Made by a program: the position numbers and the translations under genes. Under the pieces are notes generated by a model. That model saw nothing but the letters and a program-made list of their open reading frames with translations. It was not told where the DNA came from and did no database searches. A stretch of 64,000 nt of DNA from an uncultured Actinomycetes bacterium (GTDB lineage: Bacteria; Actinomycetota; Acidimicrobiia; Acidimicrobiales; Ilumatobacteraceae): NCBI GenBank assembly GCA_903872155.1, contig CAIQJP010000161.1, positions 1 through 64,000 on the forward strand, in the 5' to 3' direction. Below are positions 37,100 through 46,710 of the stretch, piece after piece. Each line of letters opens with the position of its first letter. The first letter of the stretch is position 1.

Positions 37100-38502
37100 G
37101 AATTCTGTCCGCCTGATCTGACTGCAAGAATTTCACTCGGCAGGTATTCAACATCGCCACAGCCCATAGAAATACACACGTCACCACGACGAAGAACTTG
37201 ATTCACGAATTCAGCCAATGATTCGCGGTCTTCATGCCAAAGCACTTGACTCTCGGGGTGGGCCTGTGCCACAGCATCTACCACAAGACGTCCAGTCACC
37301 CCTTCAATTTTTTTGGTTCCGGACGCATAGATATCGGTGATTACAACAAGGTCAGCGTCGACAAAGGCATCGGCATACTCATCAGACATGATCGCCATGC
37401 GGTTGTAACGATTAGGTTGAAAAACCGCCACGACTCGACCCCAATTATCGTCGCTCGTTTTCGCGGCTGACATCACTGCCGATATTTCTCGTGGCAAATG
37501 CGCATAGTCGTCAACGAAGGTAATGCCATCGACATTGCCGATGATTTCGAACCGACGACCAACCCCAGAAAAATTCTCAACAGCAGCGATCGCTACGTGA
37601 GGATCTATGCCAAGGGTTATAGCCATTGCTAATGCTCCGGTGACATTCAGGACGTTGTGTCGTCCACGTAACGACATACGAACCTGAAGCTCTGCTGCAT
37701 GAGTTGCTGAATCATTTGACGTAATTGAAAATGTCGTTTCACCATGTGTTGCTTCAACCGTGTGACATCGGAATTTTGCATCAGCAGAAAATCCGTAGGT
37801 AACTGCGTCTGCAGGTTTTTCCATACCTGCAATATGGGGATCATCAATACAAACAACCACTGGCCCTTGTATTCCTCGTAAATACTTCTGGAAGCCTGAA
37901 GCGACTCCTTCCAGGTCCCCATATTGGTCGAGATGATCTGAATCTACATTTGTGAGAATTGAAGCGGCTAACGGCAATTCAAGATGAGTCCCATCGCTCT
38001 CGTCGGCTTCAACAATCGTCCACGACGAACCCGTCCACCTTGCCCCGACTCCTTCATCGAGAACATCACCGCCAACGACAAAGTTGGGGTCTAAGCCTGC
38101 TTCAGCGAAAATACGAACGAGCAATGATGTCGTCGTTGTTTTACCGTGTGTTCCGGCGACAGCAATCGATGGCTTCATAGCGCAAATCGCTGCAAGCATC
38201 GCCGCCCGAGAAAGAACCTGCACACCACTTTGTTCCGCTTCAACTAATTCGATATTTGACCGTGGGATCGCGGTGGAGGCTGTGACAGCATCACACCCAT
38301 GTACGACCGCATGATTATGTCCAATATTGATCTGTATACCCAGAGCAGATAATCGGTTGATGACTTCGGAAGTTTTGATATCGCTTCCAGAAACCTCGTG
38401 ACCCATTTGCACGAGACACGTCGCAATCGCACTCATGCCAGGACCACCTACACCAACAACGTGAAGCCGCGAATGCTGATGCAAGTCAAGAACTTGGTTC
38501 AT
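37096..38502 (-). CDS. murC: UDP-N-acetylmuramate-L-alanine ligase
   Basis: Adds the first amino acid to UDP-MurNAc. 468 residues with the three Mur-ligase domains: the UDP-binding GVGGPGMSAIA near residue 18, the ATP loop VAGTHGKTTTTSLL near residue 117, and the central LTNVDSDHLDQYGD motif. The C-terminal FVDDYAHLPREISAVM segment is also typical. Overlaps murG and murB by 4 bp each. Confidence 0.98.
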   Translation of the reverse strand: MNQVLDLHQHSRLHVVGVGGPGMSAIATCLVQMGHEVSGSDIKTSEVINRLSALGIQINIGHNHAVVHGCDAVTASTAIPRSNIELVEAEQSGVQVLSRAAMLAAICAMKPSIAVAGTHGKTTTTSLLVRIFAEAGLDPNFVVGGDVLDEGVGARWTGSSWTIVEADESDGTHLELPLAASILTNVDSDHLDQYGDLEGVASGFQKYLRGIQGPVVVCIDDPHIAGMEKPADAVTYGFSADAKFRCHTVEATHGETTFSITSNDSATHAAELQVRMSLRGRHNVLNVTGALAMAITLGIDPHVAIAAVENFSGVGRRFEIIGNVDGITFVDDYAHLPREISAVMSAAKTSDDNWGRVVAVFQPNRYNRMAIMSDEYADAFVDADLVVITDIYASGTKKIEGVTGRLVVDAVAQAHPESQVLWHEDRESLAEFVNQVLRRGDVCISMGCGDVEYLPSEILAVRSGGQNS

Positions 38503-39623
38503 ACGCTGTGACCATTCGCAACATCTTGAATAACTGAAGCAATCGTGCCTTGGCGATTTACCTCACCAATCTCAAATGCTCTCGCAGAAATTTGTTGCAG
38601 CTTTTCTGAATCTGATCGAAGTTCACGAATGATTTTTGACAAATCACTCGCAACGAAATCTTCGTCTAACAAAATCGCCGCTCCATTTTCCGAAAGGTAA
38701 CGCACGTTTGCTGTTTGGTGGTCGTCTGCTGCGCCTTTCCACGGAATCAAAATAGAAGGAACTCCAGTCGTTGCGACATCGGCGATTGTCCCTGCGCCGC
38801 CTCGCCCAATCAGCAAATCAACGCTGGCATAGATATCCGCCATGTTTTCTTCGTAGGCAACCACTTGGTATGTCATTGCTACTTCTGAATTTGCCAAGGG
38901 ATTTTCATACGACTTCATAAATCGTGGCCCCACGACATGACGAAGAGCCAATTGCGAATCATCTTGAAATTCTTTCACGAACTCGCTGACTGCGTTATTC
39001 AGCATGAGAGAACCAAGCGATCCGCCGATCACTCCAATAAAAAATGACTCGTCTGAAATACCCAGTCGTCGTCGCGCCGCACTTCGATCGTGAGCGCGAT
39101 TAATATTTCGAATGACGCGCCGCACTGGAGCACCCGTCATCACTGCGCGGCGAAGTTCACTTGACGGAAATGCCACGGCAGTTGCTTGAGCAAATCGCGA
39201 TGTCATTTTGCTTGAACGTCCGGGGATTCGGTCGTAGCTGACGACGACTATCGGAATATCCAATTTTCGTGCTGCCAAAACTGCCGGCAGACTTGCATAA
39301 CCGCCAACGCTGACAACAACTTTTGGTAATTCTTCTTTAAAGAGCGCCACGGCGCGACGGCGCGCCCTCAGCAAACGGGGCAAGAACGCCATATTGTTTC
39401 GCAGAGCCTTTGCCGAAAAACTTCGTTGTAGTCCAACGACGTCAAAAAAAGAATGACGAATACCAGTGAGCGGAATGAGTTCGGTCTCAATACCCCTCTG
39501 GGCGCCGGTGTAATAAATCTGCTGAAGGTCAACCCCTGAGTCGACCAACGATTCAGCAATCGCAATTGCGGGCAGAACATGTCCAGATGTTCCGCCTCCT
39601 GCGATCACCGCAAACGTCGTCAT
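38499..39623 (-). CDS. murG: UDP-GlcNAc:lipid I N-acetylglucosaminyltransferase
   Basis: A GT-B transferase that converts lipid I to lipid II at the inner face of the membrane. From ATG 39623, which overlaps the ftsW stop as ATGA, it has 374 residues. The N-terminal lipid/phosphate loop is GGGTSGHVLPAIAIAESL. The C-terminal donor domain has GVIGGSLGSLMLN, then LIGRGGAGTIADVATTGVPS and PWKGAADDHQTANVRYL. The frame is open to 39824, but that part lies inside ftsW. Confidence 0.97.
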   Translation of the reverse strand: MTTFAVIAGGGTSGHVLPAIAIAESLVDSGVDLQQIYYTGAQRGIETELIPLTGIRHSFFDVVGLQRSFSAKALRNNMAFLPRLLRARRRAVALFKEELPKVVVSVGGYASLPAVLAARKLDIPIVVVSYDRIPGRSSKMTSRFAQATAVAFPSSELRRAVMTGAPVRRVIRNINRAHDRSAARRRLGISDESFFIGVIGGSLGSLMLNNAVSEFVKEFQDDSQLALRHVVGPRFMKSYENPLANSEVAMTYQVVAYEENMADIYASVDLLIGRGGAGTIADVATTGVPSILIPWKGAADDHQTANVRYLSENGAAILLDEDFVASDLSKIIRELRSDSEKLQQISARAFEIGEVNRQGTIASVIQDVANGHSV

Positions 39624-40849
39624 CGCGGACGGCGCGCTACGTTCATCAATAATCCGCAAGCCACCATTGAGACAATAAGCGATGTGCCACCAAAAGAGAT
39701 GAATGGCAATGTCAGTCCAGTCACAGGTAACAAACCAACGACGCCGCCAATGTTGATCACAATTTGAATCAGGAACCAAGCCGAGATTCCGCCAGCCAAA
39801 AGCATCCCGAAACGATGGCGGCACGACAGTGCTACCTGAAGACCGAAATAAATCAAGAACGCGAACAGTGTGAGGAGACCAATGACTCCAAGCAGACCCA
39901 TTTCTTCAGCCAAAATTGCAAAGATGAAGTCACTATGGGCCAAGGGAACATAGCCCCATTTACCGCTTCCTGCCCCAATTCCGGTACCGGTCACTCCGCC
40001 ATTCGACAAGCTGATGAGCGCTTGGTACACCTGGTAGCTGTCGCTCTCTCGTAAAGCTTCAAGATGCAAAAACGATGTAAAGCGTGACATCTTGTCGGGA
40101 CTCATATTCAGGTAAATCGTCCCAAGAACCGCTGAGCCCAAACCAAGCCCTGCCATCGGGCGCAACGGAGCACCTGCGAGAAAGAGAACCGATGCAGCAA
40201 TTCCCAGCATCACGATGCACGAACCAATGTCACTTTGAATAATCGATAACCCTGCGCCTAAACCGACAACACCTAAGAATGGGAACATCGTTCGATTGAG
40301 AGTTCCCATTTCTTTGTCACGGCTTGCTAATAAATCCGCTCCAAAAATAATGATGAACAACTTCATAAATTCGGACGGTTGAAGTTTTTGGTCGCCAATG
40401 TGGACCCATGCTCGAGCACCGTTGACGCTCGTGCCAAATTTGGGAATGAAGGCCATCAACATCAACGCAATACCAATCCACGGCAAAATTTTGGCTAGGT
40501 GTCGCAGATAATCCAAGCGAAACACGTACGCAGTGAACATGCCGAGTCCGCCTGCTGCCGCCATAGTTGCCTGACGGATAAACAGTTTCCATGGCGAACC
40601 ACCGTTATGGAACGAGGTGATTGACGAAGCCGACAAAACCATGACTAGGCCAAAGAGAACGAGAGTGATTGACACAGCAAGAATCATGTAGAAGCCAAGT
40701 GGCTTTGGATCACGACTGACGTCTTCACGAAAACGCGAACGAATTTTTCCTTGCCCCGCACGTGCCATTTGAGCACGTTCGTATGCAAGTCGTCGACGAT
40801 CAGAAATTTCTTTCGGTCGACGAGTTTGCCGTTGTATCGCTACGGTCAT
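39620..40849 (-). CDS. ftsW: septal peptidoglycan polymerase FtsW (SEDS family)
   Basis: A polytopic glycosyltransferase that works with FtsI. 409 residues, about ten membrane helices and a basic cytoplasmic N-terminus (residues 1-50). SEDS motifs: SVNGARAWVHIGDQKLQPSE, the catalytic Asp in IIQSDIGSCIV, GIGAGSGKWGYVPLAHSDF and TLPFISFGGTSLIVSM near the end. The usual QPDxGT reads QSDIGS here: the Asp is kept but the flanking Pro and Thr are changed. ATGA overlaps with murD and murG. Confidence 0.95.
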   Translation of the reverse strand: MTVAIQRQTRRPKEISDRRRLAYERAQMARAGQGKIRSRFREDVSRDPKPLGFYMILAVSITLVLFGLVMVLSASSITSFHNGGSPWKLFIRQATMAAAGGLGMFTAYVFRLDYLRHLAKILPWIGIALMLMAFIPKFGTSVNGARAWVHIGDQKLQPSEFMKLFIIIFGADLLASRDKEMGTLNRTMFPFLGVVGLGAGLSIIQSDIGSCIVMLGIAASVLFLAGAPLRPMAGLGLGSAVLGTIYLNMSPDKMSRFTSFLHLEALRESDSYQVYQALISLSNGGVTGTGIGAGSGKWGYVPLAHSDFIFAILAEEMGLLGVIGLLTLFAFLIYFGLQVALSCRHRFGMLLAGGISAWFLIQIVINIGGVVGLLPVTGLTLPFISFGGTSLIVSMVACGLLMNVARRPR

Positions 40850-42201
40850 TTGACAACTCCTTGTGAACGAACTGAAGAGAGATATTGACGAACCAAACCA
40901 GCAAAGTGGTCACCGCGTTCTGCGTAACCTCCGTACCAATCAAAACTGGTGCATCCTGGCGAAAGAAGAACAACATCATTTGCCGAAGCCAAGCGGGCGG
41001 CTTGTTCGACTGCTGCCTGCATTGAGTCGGCTACAACGACGGGTTTGAGGCCGGCAAAAATCTGCGAAATCAGTTCAGCTGAATCGCCAATTGCAACGAC
41101 CGATTTCACCCTCGATGCTTCAACAGTGATTTGTCCAAGATCTAATCCCTTATTTCGCCCGCCAGCGATCAGGACAACTGATTCGAATCCGCGCAACGCG
41201 GTAACCACTGCGTGAGGTGAAGTTGCTTTTGAGTCGTCGAACCATCGAACTCCTTCGCTCTCTCCAATGAATTCGATCCGATGATGAGGTGCCTCATAGG
41301 TACTTAAGGCCGTCGCGGCATGGGCCATATTTGCCAAACCCGATTCAATGCACAACGCACTTGCGACAAGCGCATTTGAAATATCGTGCGGTAACGATCG
41401 GCGCAATTCTGACGAGGACACGATCGCCCCCTGCGGTCCGGTCAGCGTCCCATCAATGTTGCGGTAATCACCCGAACCTCCAACTACACGACGACGACAA
41501 GCTGCATCTTGTAAATGCCTGAGAACTTCGGCCTCACCGCTCACACCAATTGCCGTGTCGGTCGGTCGCACATTGCGCCAAATCCGCGCTTTGGCCGCTT
41601 CGTAGGTGCCCATTGATGTATGCCAATCCAGATGATCGGAATCAAAGTTCAACCAAGCCGATGCCTCCGCTCGAAAGGTCTCAATAAAGGCCAATCGAAA
41701 CGAAGATGCTTCAACGACGAATGAATCAACTTCCATGTCGATCGCGTCGACAAGAGGCACTTCAGTGTTCCCGCAGGCAATTGTCTCGCGTCCGGCGGCC
41801 TGCAAAATTGCTTCAGCCATCATGACGGTCGTGGTTTTGCCATCGGTGCCAGTCACTGCCACGATTGGCCGCGCGCCGCCAACTCGCTGCGATTCCCACT
41901 CGTAGGCAATATCAAGTTCGGTCTTCAGATCTTTATGCTGCGCTGCTGCTTCTCTAATCACTGGATGAGTTTCGGGAATCCCTGGCGCAGGAGCGACGTA
42001 CGAAGAGTTCGCAACCAAGTCACGCAGAACATTTTCTGACGGAGCGGCGACAACTTCAATTCCGAGTTTGCGCAATTCAACTTGTCTTGATTCATTGAGG
42101 TGATCATCGGTCGCTACGACATCAATATTTCTGCGAAGCAAAAAATTGATTGTTGCGAGACCAGCAACTCCAATGCCATAAACAAGAACCGGTTTGCTCA
42201 T
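40846..42201 (-). CDS. murD: UDP-N-acetylmuramoyl-L-alanine-D-glutamate ligase
   Basis: Adds D-Glu to the stem peptide. 451 residues. The N-terminal UDP-binding domain begins VLVYGIGVAGLATINFLL; the ATP loop is VTGTDGKTTTVMMAEAIL, with Asp where most Mur ligases have Asn; the central domain has NFDSDHLDWHTSMGTYEAAK and the C-terminal domain WFDDSKATSPHAVVTAL and LLSPGCTSFDWYGGYAERG. Overlaps mraY and ftsW by 4 bp each. Confidence 0.97.
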   Translation of the reverse strand: MSKPVLVYGIGVAGLATINFLLRRNIDVVATDDHLNESRQVELRKLGIEVVAAPSENVLRDLVANSSYVAPAPGIPETHPVIREAAAQHKDLKTELDIAYEWESQRVGGARPIVAVTGTDGKTTTVMMAEAILQAAGRETIACGNTEVPLVDAIDMEVDSFVVEASSFRLAFIETFRAEASAWLNFDSDHLDWHTSMGTYEAAKARIWRNVRPTDTAIGVSGEAEVLRHLQDAACRRRVVGGSGDYRNIDGTLTGPQGAIVSSSELRRSLPHDISNALVASALCIESGLANMAHAATALSTYEAPHHRIEFIGESEGVRWFDDSKATSPHAVVTALRGFESVVLIAGGRNKGLDLGQITVEASRVKSVVAIGDSAELISQIFAGLKPVVVADSMQAAVEQAARLASANDVVLLSPGCTSFDWYGGYAERGDHFAGLVRQYLSSVRSQGVVK

Positions 42202-43268
42202 GGAAGAATCGCGTCACTCATTCGGGTGAAGTCACCAATGAAAAGAGCCAATGAACCGGCGACGCAGATGCCACCGATAATCCAAAAACGAATGATGACC
42301 GTGGTCTCAGGCCAACCAATCAATTCAAAATGATGATGAATTGGTGTCATCCGGAAGAACCGTCGAGTACGGCCAGATGCCTTGAATATCACCATCTGAA
42401 TTGCAACGGAGCCAGCTTCCATCACGTTGACTCCACAAATCAACGGCAAGAGGAAGTGCGTGTTCGTTGCCACAGCGAGCAATCCGAGTGCAGCACCGAT
42501 TCCGAGCGCTCCAACATCTCCCATGAAAATTCTGGCGGGGGCAGCGTTCCACCACAGGAAGCCCCCACAGGCTCCTGCAAAAGCAGCAGATAGCACAGCA
42601 AGGTCTAGTGGATTGACAGTGCCCCCTGCGAGTACGCCGTATAACTCGGGATTTCTAAATGACCAGTAGCCGATAATCGTGAATGCCAAAAACCCAAACA
42701 AAGCCGATCCCCCGGCTAAGCCATCGAGACCATCAGTGACATTCACAGCATTGGTCGTTGCCCACATCATGCCGGCAGTCCAAACAACCCAGAGCCACCA
42801 AGGAATTTGCCAACCCGGCAGGTCAAAGCGAGTGAACGACAATGTCTCAGAAATATCAGTTGCTGCGGCCAACCACCACGTGATTCCACAAGCCATAGCG
42901 AAGGTGATGTAACCCTTCTTTTTCCAAAAGATTCCCCGGTTATGGCCCTTGTTGACCTTGATGACGTCATCCAAAAGGCCCATCGCGGCCATCACCAGAA
43001 TCCCGACCCAAATAATCAGAGCTTGATTAGAAAATGCAAGTCCGTCACGAAGGTGCGCCACTGTCCACCCAACCATTGCTGAAGAAACAATGGCAAGTCC
43101 GCCCATAGTCGGCGTTCCCGACTTCTTTTGATGGTGCTCTGGACCATGGTCTTCTTTGCCCAAAATTGGCTGACCTTTTCCACGATTGCGAAAGAAAGAA
43201 ATGAGAAAACGACTTCCTAACAACGAGAAGAACATGGCCGTTGCTCCTGCGATCATGACGGCGATCAT
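42198..43268 (-). CDS. mraY: phospho-N-acetylmuramoyl-pentapeptide transferase
   Basis: Makes lipid I by moving phospho-MurNAc-pentapeptide to undecaprenyl phosphate. 356 residues, about ten membrane helices. Conserved cytoplasmic motifs: GTPTMGGLAIV, the aspartate-rich GLLDDVIKVNKGHNRG, TNAVNVTDGLDGLAGG, FMGDVGALGIGAALG and PIHHHFELIGWPE. ATGA overlap with murE upstream, so there is no room for the murF gene that normally stands here. Confidence 0.98.
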   Translation of the reverse strand: MIAVMIAGATAMFFSLLGSRFLISFFRNRGKGQPILGKEDHGPEHHQKKSGTPTMGGLAIVSSAMVGWTVAHLRDGLAFSNQALIIWVGILVMAAMGLLDDVIKVNKGHNRGIFWKKKGYITFAMACGITWWLAAATDISETLSFTRFDLPGWQIPWWLWVVWTAGMMWATTNAVNVTDGLDGLAGGSALFGFLAFTIIGYWSFRNPELYGVLAGGTVNPLDLAVLSAAFAGACGGFLWWNAAPARIFMGDVGALGIGAALGLLAVATNTHFLLPLICGVNVMEAGSVAIQMVIFKASGRTRRFFRMTPIHHHFELIGWPETTVIIRFWIIGGICVAGSLALFIGDFTRMSDAILP

Positions 43269-44668
43269 GCGACACTCCTCAACATTTCTAACGCAACCAT
43301 ACGGTCATCAAATGGGTAATTTTCGGTACCAATTGTTTGATTCACTTCATGACCTTTACCAGCAATGAGCACAACATCTCCGGGACGAGCAACAGTAATT
43401 GCTCGTTGAATCGCACGACGGCGATCAACATCGGTTGATAACAGTCGATGTCGCATGTGATCTGGGATACCCGCGATGATTGACGACATAATCGCCTCTG
43501 GATCTTCAGAGCGCGGGTTATCAGATGTCACGATCACGACATCGGCAAGCGAGACAGCGATCTCACCCATAATTGGCCGCTTCATTTTGTCGCGGTCACC
43601 ACCACATCCAAAAACCAAAATCACTCGTGATTCAGGTGACGACGCGCGAACAGATCGCAAAACCTCGGCGAGTCCGTCTGGAGTATGAGCAAAGTCAACG
43701 AGAACGACAAAATCTTGCCCACCCTCAACTTGCTCAAAACGACCTGGTACAGCAGGTGCCGATTCAAGCCCGTTCACAATGTCATCAATTTGGATTCCGA
43801 CTTCACGCGCCGTCGTTGCAGCTGCGAGAGAGTTCATCACATTCACTGTTCCACCGATGCCGACTCGGATCGTACGACCACTCCACACATATTCATGAGC
43901 AGTCGCCGAGACGCGCAAATCATCAACATCACGCATCGAAAATGGAGTCATCGGAATCAAAGACTCTTGGAGAAGGCGCTGACCAAATGCATCATCAGCA
44001 TTGATCACTCCTACTGAAGTGAACTCGCGAGTAAAGAGTCGGGATTTTGCCTGAAAATAGTTCTCTTCAGACCCGTGAAAATCTAAATGATCACGGCCAA
44101 GATTCGTAAACACACCTGCCGCAAATGAGGTTCCGTTCACACGTCCGAGAGACAATGCATGACTTGACACTTCCATGGCGACAGCACGAGTTCCATTAGT
44201 CACCATTTCTGAGAAGTTTCGCTGCAAATCAGTAGCTTCTGGTGTCGTGAATGTTCCACTCAGCGTACCTATGACCTCCGTTTGCATCCCCGAGGCTTTC
44301 ATTATGGAAGCAAGCAAATGCGCAGTCGTCGTTTTACCGTTAGTACCAGTGATTCCAACAAGCGACAAATGACGTGAAGGATTTCCGAATAACTCAGCAG
44401 CTGCAAAGCCAACACAGGTCCGAGGTTCATCAACAACAATCTGCGGGATCTCATCGGAGATATCTGTGATTTCACGTTGGACGAGCAAGGCAACAGCCCC
44501 ACGCTCAACTGCCGCCACCGCAAAATCATGGCCATCAAACTTTTCACCTTTGATGCAACAGAAAAGTGAACCGACTCGAACTTGACGCGAATCATGAGTC
44601 ATTGAACTGACAACCACTTCTGCATTGCCGTTCACTAAACGTGGTGCCGAGACGACACACGCGCTCAT
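43265..44668 (-). CDS. murE: UDP-MurNAc-L-Ala-D-Glu:meso-diaminopimelate ligase
   Basis: Adds the third residue of the stem peptide. From ATG 44668 (GGAG site at 5 nt) it has 467 residues. The ATP loop is GITGTNGKTTTAHLLASIM, followed by VAMEVSSHALSLGRV and NLGRDHLDFHGSEENY. DNPRSEDP in the C-terminal domain is the signature of enzymes that choose meso-diaminopimelate rather than lysine, so the wall is of the A1-gamma type. The frame is open to 44716 but the extension overlaps ftsI. Confidence 0.97.
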   Translation of the reverse strand: MSACVVSAPRLVNGNAEVVVSSMTHDSRQVRVGSLFCCIKGEKFDGHDFAVAAVERGAVALLVQREITDISDEIPQIVVDEPRTCVGFAAAELFGNPSRHLSLVGITGTNGKTTTAHLLASIMKASGMQTEVIGTLSGTFTTPEATDLQRNFSEMVTNGTRAVAMEVSSHALSLGRVNGTSFAAGVFTNLGRDHLDFHGSEENYFQAKSRLFTREFTSVGVINADDAFGQRLLQESLIPMTPFSMRDVDDLRVSATAHEYVWSGRTIRVGIGGTVNVMNSLAAATTAREVGIQIDDIVNGLESAPAVPGRFEQVEGGQDFVVLVDFAHTPDGLAEVLRSVRASSPESRVILVFGCGGDRDKMKRPIMGEIAVSLADVVIVTSDNPRSEDPEAIMSSIIAGIPDHMRHRLLSTDVDRRRAIQRAITVARPGDVVLIAGKGHEVNQTIGTENYPFDDRMVALEMLRSVA

Positions 44669-44697
44669 TATTTCTCCGACTCGACGTTGTGGCACGA

Positions 44698-46710
44698 TCA
44701 GCCACCTACTGGGCAACCATTGTCGCCTGGTGTTGGCTGAATGGACATTTCATGGATAGCCATCTCGGCCAGATTTGCAAAGACTGGTGCTGCTGCCGTC
44801 CCACCGAAACGGTCACGACTCGAGCGATCTGGTTCGTCAATAGACACCAGAATCGTTACTTGTGGATCCTTGGCCGGAAAGAACCCCACGAAAGTTGCGA
44901 AGTACGAGCGCAACCCATCATCACTCTTATAAGTACCGTTCGCCTGAATTTTGTAACCAGTTCCGGTTTTTCCAGCAACTGAAATTCCACTGACTTGGGC
45001 ACGCGTTCCAGTACCTTCACACACAACCCCGGTCAACATATCGGTCATGGTTGCAGCTGATTCTTCTGATATGACGCGATGAGTAGACCCAGCTGGAGTT
45101 TCCCATTTTGATCCCTTTTCATCAATCGTTGCTCGAACAAATTTTGGCGAAACGTACACGCCTTTATTTGCTACAGCATTGACCGCTGACGCAAGCTGTA
45201 AGGAAGTTGCTGAAAATCCATATCCATAGGCAATGGTTCCATTTTGTGAACCCTTCCAATCTTCGGCAGCCTTCAAAATTCCGGTGCTCTCACCAGGGAA
45301 TTGAAGTTCGGACAATTTTCCAAACCCGAAACTTGATAAGTAATCATGAAGTCTCGGAGAACCCAATTCACTTGCTGCCATCATCGTGCCGATGTTTGAT
45401 GAATGCACCAGGATGTTACGCAGCGTCATTGGTTCAAGATCGTGCGGGTAAGCATCTTTAATGGAGTACTCATATGGCGTACCCGGATCAAAGGTGTACG
45501 AACCAGGGACGTCATACACCCGATCTGGAGTCGCTACCCCTGAATCAATTGTGGCCGAGACGCTAAAGACCTTTGCCACAGATCCAGGTTCGTAAGCCTC
45601 GACTGCCGCTAAGTTGCCCGCAGTAATTGCGGCTACCCCATCATCTCCTCGTCGCACACTCGCGATCGACAACACTTCACCACTCTTGGTATCCAAGATG
45701 ATCGCGTTGCCGCCCTTTGCCGATAGTTCATTGACTCGAGCGAGTAACGCTTGCTCCGTTTGATATTGCATCGAACGATCGATCGTCAGCACTAGATCGG
45801 TTCCTGGACGAGCCTGCGCAACAATGTGGCTCGTACCCGGAAGACTTCGTCCGCGAGAAGCCTGCTTGACCATTTCGCCGTCGATGCCCGTCAACACTTT
45901 GTCGTACTGAAGTTCAAGACCGGTTGCGCCAGCACCGAATGGATCAGTACGTCCGATGATGTTGGCCGCTAGTCCTCCAGCGACCTGAACTCGCTTGGGT
46001 TCACTGACACCATTGACTCCCGAGAGATTCAACGAAAGAACTGCATCGGCAACATCTTGATCAACAAATCGCTGTACGTACACAAAAGACTGTTTCTGAT
46101 TCCCCAACTTTGTCGCTAACTCTGATTCGGCAGCGGCATCAAAGCCAAGCATTTGACCGAGCACGTGCGCGGTCGCTGCAGGATCGAGTACGGCACGAGG
46201 ATCGGCATACAGAGAAAGTGCCGGAACCGTGATCGCCATCTCATTTCCATCACGATCAAAAATTGTCCCGCGAGCCGCCGGGATGTTGATACTTGATTCG
46301 CGCTGAGCGACCCCATAGGCCCGATAGCCACTTCCACTGACGACTTGAACCTTGATCGACCAGCCGACCAAAACAGTGAGAAGCAATACCGCGACTCCAA
46401 CAAACCATTGGAAACGACGACGAGCGGAACCGCTTCGCCAGACGCGTCCTTGATGAGCAACTCGCGGTGCTAGACGGGAAGCCAAAAAGGAGGACCGCTT
46501 TGGTGCACGGGAACGCGAACTGCGCGCACTCTCGGATTTTGATCGCGAGGTAGTTGGTCGAGACGCAGCAGCGCGTGAAGTCGTACCGCGCGAAGAAGAC
46601 GACCGTGAAGACGATGTCCGTGAAGAAGTCGCCCGACGGGGCGTCGTCGCGGTGCGTTTTGCCGCAGTCGAGCGAGTCGTACGAGTCGGAGTCGGCTTCC
46701 GGGGGGTCAT
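44698..46710 (-). CDS. ftsI: septal transpeptidase FtsI (penicillin-binding protein, class B)
   Basis: Crosslinks septal peptidoglycan. 670 residues: a long Ser/Thr/Arg-rich cytoplasmic N-terminus (residues 1-100), a transmembrane helix at about 101-120, the PBP dimer domain starting near RGTIFDRDGNEMAI, and the transpeptidase domain with SVAK (Ser377-Lys380), SSN (437-439) and KTGT (581-584). The basic arm is unusually long and repetitive and may contact partners in the divisome. ATGA overlap with ftsL. Confidence 0.97.
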   Translation of the reverse strand: MTPRKPTPTRTTRSTAAKRTATTPRRATSSRTSSSRSSSSRGTTSRAAASRPTTSRSKSESARSSRSRAPKRSSFLASRLAPRVAHQGRVWRSGSARRRFQWFVGVAVLLLTVLVGWSIKVQVVSGSGYRAYGVAQRESSINIPAARGTIFDRDGNEMAITVPALSLYADPRAVLDPAATAHVLGQMLGFDAAAESELATKLGNQKQSFVYVQRFVDQDVADAVLSLNLSGVNGVSEPKRVQVAGGLAANIIGRTDPFGAGATGLELQYDKVLTGIDGEMVKQASRGRSLPGTSHIVAQARPGTDLVLTIDRSMQYQTEQALLARVNELSAKGGNAIILDTKSGEVLSIASVRRGDDGVAAITAGNLAAVEAYEPGSVAKVFSVSATIDSGVATPDRVYDVPGSYTFDPGTPYEYSIKDAYPHDLEPMTLRNILVHSSNIGTMMAASELGSPRLHDYLSSFGFGKLSELQFPGESTGILKAAEDWKGSQNGTIAYGYGFSATSLQLASAVNAVANKGVYVSPKFVRATIDEKGSKWETPAGSTHRVISEESAATMTDMLTGVVCEGTGTRAQVSGISVAGKTGTGYKIQANGTYKSDDGLRSYFATFVGFFPAKDPQVTILVSIDEPDRSSRDRFGGTAAAPVFANLAEMAIHEMSIQPTPGDNGCPVGG

